Of a DNA stretch of 64,000 nucleotides, positions 41,901 through 52,400 are shown piece after piece; position 1 is the stretch's first letter, and every line of letters begins with the position of its first letter. The stretch lies in the NCBI GenBank assembly GCA_023055505.1, contig JALIRH010000014.1:17865404-17929403 (forward strand). The letters run 5' to 3'. This DNA is from Callipepla californica brunnescens. Taxonomy: Eukaryota; Chordata; Aves; Galliformes; Odontophoridae. The notes beneath the pieces are model-generated. The model had not been told where the DNA came from. It made no database searches and saw nothing but the letters and a program-made list of their open reading frames with translations. The translations under genes and the position numbers were made by a program.

Positions 41901-44900
41901 AAGGAGCCCGCTGCTCTCCACGTGTAATTGGTGCCGTGGGCCAGCAAACCCCTGCAGTTCACCCGCATCCTCCCAGCACTGCTCAGACATGGGCACTCGG
42001 AGCCCCCGCCAGCCTCACTGCACTGCTCTCCAGCTGCCCAACCCAGCACATGCCCCAGGGGCTCCTCAGTAGGAAACACGATATAAATATCACCGGTGAT
42101 TAGCGTCCCGCTGTTGTTATTTCTGAGGCAGTTAGGAGGGTGACAGCCACGATCTCAGTGGTGTGCCTGTGACTGGCAGCCTGTCACCCTGCCGAGCTGT
42201 TAGATTTCCTTCTCCTCATCTCCCCCAGGGCATCTGTCTTCTGCATCACCTCCCATCCCCCCCACCCAGAACTCAAGGTGGTGGCTGTGGGGGTCCCATA
42301 GAGCGGGGAGGGCTCGGTGCCCGGCCCTGCCACGGCTCAGCGCAGGCAGAGCAGGACGAGCACAGCCAAAACCGCCCCAGGGCACCGTGGTACTGCGGTG
42401 CACTGAGCCCCGGGGCAGCACTGCCACATCTCCTGCACGGACCCCATGGCAGCGCCCGGGGTAACCAGCAGTAATGAACCAGTAACGAGCAGGACCAGTA
42501 ATTAACACTCTCTGGCAAAGGAAGTTGCAATGGGTTGAACCTTTGCCTTGGATCTCCCATTTCTGGGTCAGGAGGGGTGAGCTGCTCCTGTGAGCACAGC
42601 TCTGTTAATGCAGCTCCCGGCAGCAGAGGGCCCAAAGCAAACCCCAGGAGCACACACCAAAGGATACTGAAGCTCTGGTTGGTGATCTCAAAGTTCCAGA
42701 GGTTTATCCGCAGGTCGTCGGCCGACATGTAGGTCTCGTAGTCGCTGTTGACGGATATGGAGTTGATGTGGTACGTGTGCGCGTTGGCGAACACCCTGCG
42801 CGGCGTGGCCTCCACCATCAGGTCCATGGGCCGCAGCACGGGCACCTGCAGGGAGCAGCATCAGCACCCGGAGCCCAGCACGCCAGCACCGAGCTCTTCT
42901 GCAGCATCAGCTCCTTCTTTGGCCAAACAACAACAGAACCTCTTCTGCTTTGTCACTGTGAAGGGAGACCTGAAAACCCTGCCCCGCTCCTAACAGCAGT
43001 GCTGGGTTAAGAGCTGAATCAGCACCGCTATTCCTGTCAGATTTCTGGGTTTGGCCCATAGAGAGTGATGGAAATTGGGGGGGGGGGGGGGGAAGATGGG
43101 GCAGGGACAGATGGAGGAGATAGGAAGCAGTGTCACACATGTTTGCATCTGGACTAATAAGCATAATTCAAGTAAACATCAGGGAATGGAGAGAGGCGTA
43201 AAAGCAGCACATGCAAGGAGTGGTGTACGTAATAGGTTCAGATGCAGCGCTGCTATGGCAGCTGCGAGCACCACAAAGGTGTCAGCCTGTGCTGCCCCTG
43301 CCAGGACCTGTGCCCTTGAGCCACTCCATCACTGCACACATTTTCTGTGCTGCCCGAAGAGGTTTCCCATGGCTGCAGAGGTGGGGACGGGAGCACCACA
43401 GCCAGATCAAGTGACACAGGAGCACAGGATCCGCCAGCCCGGAGCCCGAGCTTAATGTGATGCGCCTGCTTCCTAATTCAGCCTGACACACTCAATGATG
43501 CATCGTTTGCTGCCGAAGGACTCTGCTCAGCCATCTGGGGACAGGGGCTGGCATCGTGCTCACACACTGTGGGACGTGGGCTGTCACTCAGACCGTCAGA
43601 AACATGATGGTTTTGTGCGGGGTGTGGGCTCAGATGTCACACCGGGCTGCTCTGGATGCAAACATAAATACATCAAAGGCTCCAGAGGACGGCTTCGCTC
43701 AGCATGGCCAGACCCACGGCCTCAGCAGCACCGCAGTGACAACACAGCCCATTTCTAAACAGGGCATGGGTGACGTGCAGCCTCAAAGGATCCAACACTT
43801 GCAATGCTCCCAGCCCGGCTCACAGCACACTGCTCACATCAGCTCCAGGGAAGGGAGCAGTGCGGGGCCACAGCTGCTCCCTGCCACCTCCTGCACCAAC
43901 ACAGAACTCGTGGGCACAGCCCTTCAGTTACTGAGCACTACTGCAGGGTAGTGCCTGGTATTGCACACACCCATTATTAAAGGGTAATTTGGTGTAACAA
44001 ACCACATCAAGTACACGGGAAGGCTGTCAAATAAAATAAACCCCTAATAAATTAAATTACTTCCTGTTCTCTGGAAAGGGGCAACGCCACTCATTATCCA
44101 TTTAAAAAAGATTACGTCTTCATGTTTCTCTTTGCCTTTTACCAGAGACCTCCTGCAAAAACAGCAATCCCACTGCCCACAAACACATCCCTCGTGCACA
44201 GCAATGGCTGCGCGTCTCTCAGGACTGACCGAGCAGCATCCCCAGAGCCCGCCAGCAGCCCCCAGCACTGCCCTGGGACACACACAGCCCCTCCAGCCCC
44301 AGCACTGCCCTGGGACACACACAGCCCCTCCAGCCCCCACCACTGTGCCCTGGCCCCGGTGCGTGCTGCTCACCCGCAGCGAGGTGATCATGGAGGGGTC
44401 TCGGAGGCGGCCGTCCTCATCCTTCAGGTTGTACCCCTCCGGCCTCTTGTCGCGCTCGCTGACCTTCCACAGCTTCACAGTTTTATCTGCAGGAGAACAG
44501 AGCCGTGCCCGGCGTTAGGAGCGCGCTTCCCTTGGGGGGTTCTCTGTGCTGCGTCAGTTTGAGAGTGAGAATGGAAAGGAACGGAGCAGCGTGGGACTCC
44601 ACTACAAAGCATCGCTCTGATAACTCTCTACAATATGAAACACCGTCCTGAACACAGAGACGGTATCCCTGTTAATCAAAAAAGTATTTAAAAACTCAAT
44701 TAACAGAACATCATGCTCTATAATTAATCTTCATTGCATTTCAGTGGTTCCCCCCCCCCGATGAGTTTAGTAAATCTTGGAATTTTATTACAATGATCAA
44801 TAGAGTCAATTCTGTAACACAAAGTAAGTTGGTTACGGGAGATAATTAGAGCCCTCCTTGTCCCCCGAAGTAATTAAGTCACATCCATCTTAAGGCCCCA

Positions 44901-46418
44901 TTCATCCCAAGTAATATTCCTGGATCCTCCTGATATTTATCTGAGCGTAACACAGAACTGCTGAGCTGAGTGCAGCTGCGCACTCAAACACAGCAACCAC
45001 GGCTTCGGAACAGTAAAACGCTGTCAGAACCTTCACCCAAACCCAGAACAAAGCAACCAGAGTCACCAGAACAAAACGCAGAGGAGCACCCCCTGCCCAG
45101 GGCTGCACGAACCGTTGGTGGAGAGCAGGAAGTAGGCAGCGTTCTGCTGCGGGAGCCATCGGATCTTATTGATCTTCTCCTCGATCTCCAAACTCTTCAG
45201 GTAATCGAACTCCGGCTCGTGGCTCTGGAACGTGCTGTACACATTGTACTCCCCCCTGCGATGGGGCTGGTTCTTGCTCTGCAGGAGGGGGATGGAGGGG
45301 AATGTAAGACACAGAGAGAACATTTCCCATTGAATCCTTTGCCCTCAGGTTTGCTGTACACCTGACCCAGCACAGAGCTGAGCCCTGCACTGAGCCCGCA
45401 GCCCTGCACTGCCTGCACAGCCCAGGGGATGGGACAGGGCCGCAGCACAGAGCCCTGTGACACCAACAGCACTGCGAGCAGCACCGTGTGGCACAGGGAG
45501 AGCCCAAATGGAGCACTGAGAGGGGAACTGTGCTGCTGGGAAAGGAGACAGCGTCTGAGAACATCAGCACTCAGTGATGCACAGTGCCCGCTCAGCACGG
45601 GCTGCATTTCTCCACATCACACAGAGCTGTGCAGCACTGGGCTCTGTGCTCTGGGAACCCCACGGGCTCTGTGCTGCAGGTCACTTCCCCGTGAGCTTTT
45701 GGGCTGACAGCCACACCATCCCCTGGAGCATGGGGCTGTGTCAAACAGGAGGTGGATGGGACACGTCCCAGGTGGGGTCAGGGAGTTGGGAGTTCAGGAA
45801 AAGCGGGAGAATAATGAACAAGAGAGAACTATGAAACAGAATAATGACAGAAAGGCCAACAAAGTGTCTGCGTGTAACCTCGTACTGATCAGAAATACTG
45901 CGCACGCTTTAACCCTGGGAGAAATGTAACCCATCAGTGCCCCACAGCACCACTGGTGCTGGGCCCCACACAGTGCCCCCCAACAAGGAGCTCTGCTCCT
46001 GGCCGGGCAGCTCCGAGCCAAGGGCACAGTGCCCCAAGCCTGGCCCCTGGGGGGGCTCTGGGTGGGACAGTGCAGCCAAGGTGGGCTCTAGGGTGGGACA
46101 GGGCAGCCAGCTGTGCCAGCCCTGGCTGTGGGGGAGGTGTGTGGGAATGCAACGTGGCGTTTCAGGGCATTTTACAGCGTGGAACACGGTCTCACAGCCA
46201 CCAATTGTCACTTTCCAATTCTCAGTCTGCTCAGAGAGCACTGAGGTTAAGAGAAACAGGCACAGATGAGGAAGCATCAGGACACTGCTTTATAAGGACA
46301 AAATGGCATTCTGCACTCACCTCCTGCTCACGCTGAAATATGACAACCCGACCCCCCTTGTCCCCTGTTGCCAGCAATTCTCCAGTGTGGTTGAATTCTA
46401 CTGTGGAGATGATGTCAG
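38649..46418 (-). CDS. PPP2R2B: PPP2R2B, PP2A 55-kDa regulatory subunit B beta, last eight coding exons
   Basis: Regulatory B55-beta subunit of protein phosphatase 2A. It forms a seven-bladed WD40 propeller that binds the A scaffold and selects substrates for the C catalytic subunit, in cytoplasm and, for some isoforms, mitochondria. Eight exons, all GT-AG and in phase, give residues 24 (partial) to 443 with no gaps relative to the human protein, ending LYIFQDKVN. Paralogue choice rests on B-beta-type residues: [29 protein letters not shown] and [10 protein letters not shown] differ from B55-alpha. The first about 70 nt of CDS, the alternative 5' exons and the promoter lie beyond 64000. Exons are listed separately. 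It converges with TCERG1, with 3' ends about 1 kb apart. Confidence 0.95.
38929..39367 (-). other. PPP2R2B: PPP2R2B last intron
   Basis: 439 bp, GC-rich at both ends. No other feature was seen. Confidence 0.85.
39368..39459 (-). CDS. PPP2R2B: PPP2R2B exon encoding residues 321-350
   Basis: Reads [20 protein letters not shown] then [10 protein letters not shown]. It is joined to the preceding exon across an intron of only 88 nt (39460-39547). Confidence 0.97.
39548..39717 (-). CDS. PPP2R2B: PPP2R2B exon encoding residues 264-320
   Basis: Reads [40 protein letters not shown], then [16 protein letters not shown]. It contains the highly conserved [10 protein letters not shown] strand. Donor CAG|GTGAGC. 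Confidence 0.97.
39718..41722 (-). other. PPP2R2B: PPP2R2B intron
   Basis: 2.0 kb. Mixed composition with an AT-rich patch (about 39990-40190). No recognised repeat or coding content. Confidence 0.8.
41723..41887 (-). CDS. PPP2R2B: PPP2R2B exon encoding residues 209-263
   Basis: Reads [40 protein letters not shown], then [14 protein letters not shown]. It holds a complete WD40 blade. Donor AAGT|GTGAGT. Confidence 0.97.
41888..42667 (-). other. PPP2R2B: PPP2R2B intron
   Basis: 780 bp of GC-rich single-copy sequence. Nothing else was recognised. Confidence 0.8.
42668..42845 (-). CDS. PPP2R2B: PPP2R2B exon encoding residues 150-208
   Basis: Reads [40 protein letters not shown], then [29 protein letters not shown] separates B55-beta from B55-alpha. 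Acceptor CTGCAG; donor A|GTATCC. Confidence 0.97.
43077..43092. repeat. G16 homopolymer
   Basis: A run of 16 G on + (C on the PPP2R2B sense strand). Long G/C homopolymers like this are prone to length error. Confidence 0.85.
44264..44340. repeat. 37-bp tandem duplication
   Basis: The unit containing AGCACTGCCCTGGGACACAC occurs twice with 37-bp spacing. It lies 34 nt inside the intron from the donor of the exon at 44374-44486. Confidence 0.9.
44374..44486 (-). CDS. PPP2R2B: PPP2R2B exon encoding residues 112-149
   Basis: Reads [20 protein letters not shown] then [17 protein letters not shown]. Acceptor CTGCAG; donor CGG|GTGAGC. The intron downstream starts with a 37-bp duplicated repeat. Confidence 0.96.
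44487..45112 (-). other. PPP2R2B: PPP2R2B intron with AT-rich island
   Basis: 626 bp. About 44655-44900 is an AT-rich block with many TAATTA-type homeodomain cores, in contrast to the GC-rich flanks. Confidence 0.75.
45113..45278 (-). CDS. PPP2R2B: PPP2R2B exon encoding residues 57-111
   Basis: Reads [40 protein letters not shown], then [15 protein letters not shown]. It contains the loop and blade 2 typical of B55 proteins. The donor G|GTTCGT is not a strong match to consensus but is required by phase. Confidence 0.96.
45279..46320 (-). other. PPP2R2B: PPP2R2B intron between exons 46321-46418 and 45113-45278
   Basis: 1.04 kb, GC-richer in its first half. No coding or repeat content was recognised. 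Confidence 0.8.
46321..46418 (-). CDS. PPP2R2B: PPP2R2B exon encoding residues 24-56
   Basis: Reads [20 protein letters not shown] then [12 protein letters not shown], the first WD40 blade. Acceptor TTCCAG; donor GAG|GTGAGT. It is the most 5' coding exon in the window; the exon before it should supply about 70 nt of CDS. Confidence 0.96.
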
Positions 46419-49400
46419 CTGGAAGGAAGAAGACAAAGACAATTTAAGTAACTGCAGAGTGGCTTTCACAGGAGTCCAAATGCACGGCTCCCACGCAGCT
46501 CAGGCAGCGCACGCTGTCAGTGCTTTCTCTGCCCTGTGACATTTCCACACTTCACAGCTTTTCTGTTGTACACAATGACCGCTGCAGCATTTTGGAGCGC
46601 TGCTGCTGGGAGCTCCTGGCTGCCCCTCCCCGTGGGCACAGGGACACTGCCAGCATGGCGGGGCAGCGCTGGAGGATGTGTGCCATGCAAAGACTTTAAT
46701 CTGCAGCGCTCACCCTTGAGGCAAAGCAGGAGCTGCTAATGATTGGATTTATTGGGGCTATTTTTAAAAGAATGTCAGAGGTTAATTCCGTGACAATTAC
46801 TGCCCGGCTGGTGTCACCAGCTGCCTCCGAGCGCAGCACGCGGCAGCAGAGCAGGAAAGGGGAGGATGGATGCAGCCTCTGAGCCCCAGTGCTTGCTGTA
46901 AGATTGATTTTGCAATGAAAGGCACTTAGTTATTGCAACACCAGCCCATTCCTGCAGTGAGGGCTGGCAGAATCTGTGTCTGCTCCCTCTCGCTCCCCAT
47001 ACCCACGGGGCCGTGCAGTCACAGCTGTAATTCGTGTGCCTGCAGAAGCACGCAGACCCCACGCGCAGGTGCAGTGTGCCCAGCACAGCCGTACTGCTGC
47101 ACCTCACGCACCCTCCGCCCTCCAGAGCAGACCCTGCCACGGCCATTAGTGACACACAGTCACTATTTCTGCCAGGGTGGAAGCGAAGCTCCTCCTGCCT
47201 TTATGCCCTGCAGTCCTTTCAACATCTGTGCTTTCCTAAATGCAACCAGTGAGCAGTGGTGGCTCTGCCCCTCCTCTGTTGCTCCGGGGTTGGTGGATCC
47301 CCTCTGCACGTTGCTGCAGCTGTAACCACAGTCCTCAGCTGCCTGATGCAGCTCCAGGGTAACCACGGCCACTGGGACCTCCAGAAACTCAGCAGGGTGA
47401 GTGAAAACTTTGGGTGCTCACGCATCTCCTGGACCCATTCAGCCTGGAGATGTGCACGGAGGTCACGCATCTGCCAGGCCGTGAGGACTGGGATGGCACA
47501 GGCAGGTGAGTAATGAACTCCGTGCTGCTGCTGCCACCGTGAGCTCCCCATCCCCACGTTACCCCATCTCTCCAGCACTAAATACATTCATAACGACATG
47601 CGAACACACTCCAAAGTTTAACTGACTGACAAAGTTCGGTGTCTGTGAGCAGCCTCAGGAGCCCATTTCCCCACAGATGGAGATGGCACTGCAGAGACAC
47701 ACCCCAGGGACCAGCAGAGAACCAACAGGGCTGGGAGTGCAGAGGGGCTGAGGCACCGCGTGGCAAAGCACGGAGCCCTCTGCACAGAGCCCTCTGCTCC
47801 AGCCCCTCCGTGCGCAGCAGGATCTGTCAGGAAGGTTCTAACCATCTGTTACTGACGTTAACAGAAGCGCTGCAAAGCGAAGCGGAAGGGCCGTCCTGGG
47901 GCACAGCCAGGCACACCGCAGCAGGCTGCACCGCGGAGCACTGATAACACCCGCTCGGAATTCCCATCTTCTGGGGCTTTGTTTCAAGCTATGGAACGGA
48001 TCATGAGCTCCTCCCGACACACCTGTTGTTTCATGCTTGACTGGAGCTGAACCACTGCTTAAACATCAGTCCCGTTTTGCAACTGATTAATGGGGCACGG
48101 GACGCTTTCCTGGTTGCTTTCTTCCCCATAGGGTCACGGAAAGAAAAGCAGAGGGTGGGAGCGGGAGCCGTGCCGGTGGCACAGCCCGCAGCCCCCCAGT
48201 GCCCCCACAGCCACCGCAGTGCACAGCACATTCCTGGGCTCACCGTGCTGCCGATGGCTGCGGCACAACCAAAACCCACAGCGGACAGCGGAGCAGCACT
48301 GCGTCCTCCTGGAAGACGTCTCCATCAAAGCTGCGTCCCCAGCAGCGCTCCCACCCCCGTGCTCAGAGCTACTGCTGATTAAAATTCCTGCGTACGTGCA
48401 CTGAAATGATCAATAAGGTCACTTCCCCTAAGGTTCCTATAGTAGTTTTGTGACAATAAGGAAAAACGCTTCTTTTTGTGCTCCCATCTCCCTCGCTGCC
48501 TCCTACACGCTCAGTGCCCCAACGTGGAGAATTTAAAGAAAACTGTTTCCATGGAGACCGTCCCCTCCGAGCAGCACCAGCCCGCAGCTCTCCCTTCTGT
48601 GAGCATTAATGTTCCTTCACGCTTTCATGCTAAAAATATCGCGGGCTGGATTCCATTTTCACCGTAGTGATGCGGTTTTATCAGAAAAATAGAGAATTTA
48701 TAATACACACGGCCCGGTACGCACATGTGCTGCTGAACAGCAAGGGGCCCCTCCTGTCCTGCTGCAGGAGGACGGCACATCCCCAGCAAAGGGACAACGA
48801 GCAGCTGTTAAACGAGGATGACACACACACAGGCTGCCCCGGCACCCAGAGCCGCAGCAGCCTTCCCTTCCCCTCCCACCAACACCCAGAGCTGACATCC
48901 CCACGCACGATGTCCCCGCAGCTCCCACAGCTCCTCTGCCCCACGCAGGTGCTGCAGATCCCTCCTGTCCCCACGTCCTGCTGCTGTCACCACCGCTCAG
49001 CCCCAGGCAGTGCAGGGCAGCCAACAGCATCCCTGGGGGGACAGATGTGCCCAGCCCACGTCCCACTGCACACCACCAAAGGTCAGCGCTGGGAGCACTG
49101 CGCAGGGACCGCTCGAACTGTAACCGACACCACACATCAGAGCTTTAAGTACAGACTTGGAGTTCTGAACGTGAGCTGCAATAACAGCAGTGCACAGGCT
49201 TGGACAACGCACAGCTTTTTAACAGGAGCTCCGTCCTTCTTTCTGTTTTATAAGTTTGTATCTACAAAAGAAAACCAACCGACCCACTCACAGCAAACAG
49301 CACCCAGCCCCCAGCACATACAGCCAGCACTGCCTTCCACAGAGGTGCGACCAGCTGACAAGTGGGGAGCGCTTCTGGGAGCAGAGCCTCTGTGACACAC

Positions 49401-52400
49401 ACATTACAACTGCATATGGAAACGGGCACAGTTGTGGCCAGCTCATGGGCTTTGAGGATGCACAGATCCCATGCACCTCTCCCAGTGTTGGCACCTGGGA
49501 AAGGCTCCCACACAACAAAGCAGTGCTGCATGCAGCTGAGAGCAGCGCAGGGTGAGCAGGACACATCCCGGCTCCAGCACAGCCTGAGAGCTGCAAAGGG
49601 CTCTTCCCAGGACCTGAATCCCCACTACAATTCCTTTGCAGCTTTCTTCCCTGTGAAAAACACCAAGAAGAAACCAAAGAAGGGCACTGAGGTCTCTTGG
49701 CTAAGGCAAGGAACGCTGTGGGAACACTACAGCAAGGCCACTCGTTGGGCACACGGGGATGTGCTCCTTCGTCCCACCTCAGCGCTGCAAAGTTTGGCCG
49801 TGGGTCACTGTGGTGGGGCTGGGGGATCTGTCCTCCTGCAAACTGTGGTCCCACGTGGTGAGGGCATGGAAGGGAGTGGGACAGCAAAGGTTAAATATGG
49901 ATCTCATGGCATGCAAAATCACACGTGATTGATCTGCATTGATTTTTCCCCACTGAGAGGAATGATAGTCTGGCAAACAGAAATCAATTCCACTGCATTA
50001 AGCTCAGTAAGAACCTCGTATCATCAGCACAATGCCCCAAAACATTATTACACACCAACAAAGTGAAGCAAAGCGCGTGGAGCCCTCGGTCTGCAGCTCC
50101 ACAGGACCGCAGTGCTGGCTCAGAGGGCAGGCAGGGTGCTGTGCTCAGCTGGGCACCATTTCCCGACAGCACAGTGCAATGCTGCCGAGCCAGCAGCAGC
50201 TGCCCATCTTTCCCAAAATGGAATAAATCTCCTAGATTTAAATGCTAAAAATACCGTCATGCTCAAAATTCCTCTGCCCTTGATACAGCACAGAATAATT
50301 TAGTGCTGCCGACCCAGACTGAAGACATTTCCATCTGGCAGCTCTGCAGCTTCCCCCACCACAGGGCCTATTTCAAAGCGCCTACATGAAAGAACACACA
50401 TTTACTTCTCTCCCACTGTCCTCACAAGGCTTAATGCACTGGAACTGCCTGCACCCACAGCTCAGGAGAAGCAATGTCAGGGAAGCACTGAGCCCCTGCT
50501 CCCAGCCCCCAGCCCCCAGCGCTCAGTGCCATCACTGTCTGCCCCAGCACAGAGTGTCCCTCGGAGCTGTGCTGCACCGTGTGCCCCACTCAGACACCTC
50601 CTCGCTGCGAGGCTGGGAATGCTGGCCAAGAACCCACCACAGGGTTAACAGAAACACTACGTCTGTCTGCAAAAGGGTGACCTGAACACAGATCAGATAC
50701 AGAAAGCACCCAAGCATTGATCAAGTCTTCTGTCCTTCTCACCTGAACACCTTTAAGAGCTCCAAGGACTTCCAAGAGCCACTTCCACTCCCCCATGGCA
50801 CCACGGGGTCAGGGCTCCCCGTTGCCCACCTGGGCTGCCCCAGGCCCACCCAGCACCTCTGGTTCGTGCACACAGCAGGAAGCACTCTGGTTTCCAACAG
50901 CTCCTGACTGCTCAGTGACAGCACAGCACTGAAGTCTGAAGGCTGGCACATGAAACACGAACTCTGAGGTGCTACCACTACCTGCCTCGTGGGACAGGAA
51001 AGACCTCCACCCTCAGCAGGAGACAAAGATTGCTTTTCTACAAGGAAACATTGTGCTGATGACGGCAGCAAGCAGCTCTGATCATCGCTGCACACGCATT
51101 CTCCAGACAGTGCCCTGCAGGGAAACCCCACACACAGCACTGCCAAAGTGCTACAGCAGCAAAGGGAGCGGTGCTGAGCCGCCTCTGGTCATCCTGCTCC
51201 TCCATCTGTCCCCTTATCAGCAAAACCCTTTGATTGTTTTAAAAAACATAATTAGAAGTCCCTGAGTGTCAGCTAAGTGAGAAGCATCTGCAGGCTGCGA
51301 GCTGCCCTCTCATCATCACAGCTGTTTTCAGCTCATGGCAGAAATTCATTACCTTTTGCACTGACACCACTTTCTGTTCTACCATTACTTGTTTGATGCA
51401 CAAGGAACAAGTGTTCAGGGTGAATGCAGAGGGCACAACAGAGCGACCCAGCACAGAGTGTGTCTGATAGGAAGCAAACAGCAGCACGGGGCGGCCGAGA
51501 CATGCCAGCATCCCTCCGCCCCACAGGAACACCAGGCAAAGCCACAGAGCTCTGCAAACACACCCAATATCCCAGCTCTGCACTCAGGAGAAAGTAAACA
51601 CACTGAAGCCACATGCAGACAGTCGCCAGCATCTGTTGCCTGGTTTAGGATTTAATCAGCTAAAGATGGCTCAATCCAACATCTGGAGTGGTACTGAGCT
51701 GGAGGCACTAAGGAGGGGTTTCTCTCTGCCAAACTGCCCCAGGGCCCAGCAGTGTCCCTCAGGGCACAGCCGGGAAGCACGCAGCCCTACAGCCCCCAGC
51801 ACTCGGGCTGCAGCTCACCAGCTCCACTTCTGCCCGCTCTGACCGAGCACTGTGCCACTGCTTCCAGTGCTGTGCCCCGAAGGAGATGGCTTCAGGACAT
51901 TTTCCATGCAGCACTTTGATTAAACTTTTCTCATCTCAGCATTAAGTTCATACAGCAATGTTCTGAGTCTCTAAAACGAACTGCTTCAAAGTAAATTGTG
52001 AAGCAGCTGAAGACGGAGATTATAACCATAAAGGAATGGGAACTATGAGGGCTGTACACTGACGGACAATGTCCTCCACAGCCCCAAACAGCAGTGGGAC
52101 CCCGCACCGCACAGCCCCACGCACAGCACTACGGACAGTGCAAACCACGCTGGGAAACCTCAGCCAACTGCAATGGAAACCCGGGATTACCCAACAGAAC
52201 AGCAAATGCAAACTGCGCTGGGGACCCACGCACGCGCCGGGCTTCCTTCCGAGGGGGAAAGCGGGAATGCAGATTACCCTCAGCTGTCGGAAGAACGCTG
52301 TGCAGAACCAGGGCTCAGAGTGGGTCACAAATCAAAAATTAATAATAAAAAACCCCACAACGCTCTGGGGACATTAAGCCATTACACAGAGTTGTTATTT

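Larger units (their letters stand above)
42846..44373 (-). other. PPP2R2B: PPP2R2B intron with 37-bp duplication and G16 run
   Basis: 1.5 kb. It holds a 37-bp tandem duplication (44264-44340) close to the donor and a 16-G run on the + strand (43077-43092). No coding content was seen. Confidence 0.8.

Noticed and set aside
38649..46418. Alternative identity as PPP2R2A, PPP2R2C or PPP2R2D
   Set aside because: Diagnostic residues ([28 protein letters not shown]) fit the B-beta subunit, and so does the neighbouring TCERG1.
48667..49395. 242-codon + strand frame in the PPP2R2B intron
   Set aside because: No domain or family resemblance; nearby frames of similar length occur throughout this GC-rich intron.
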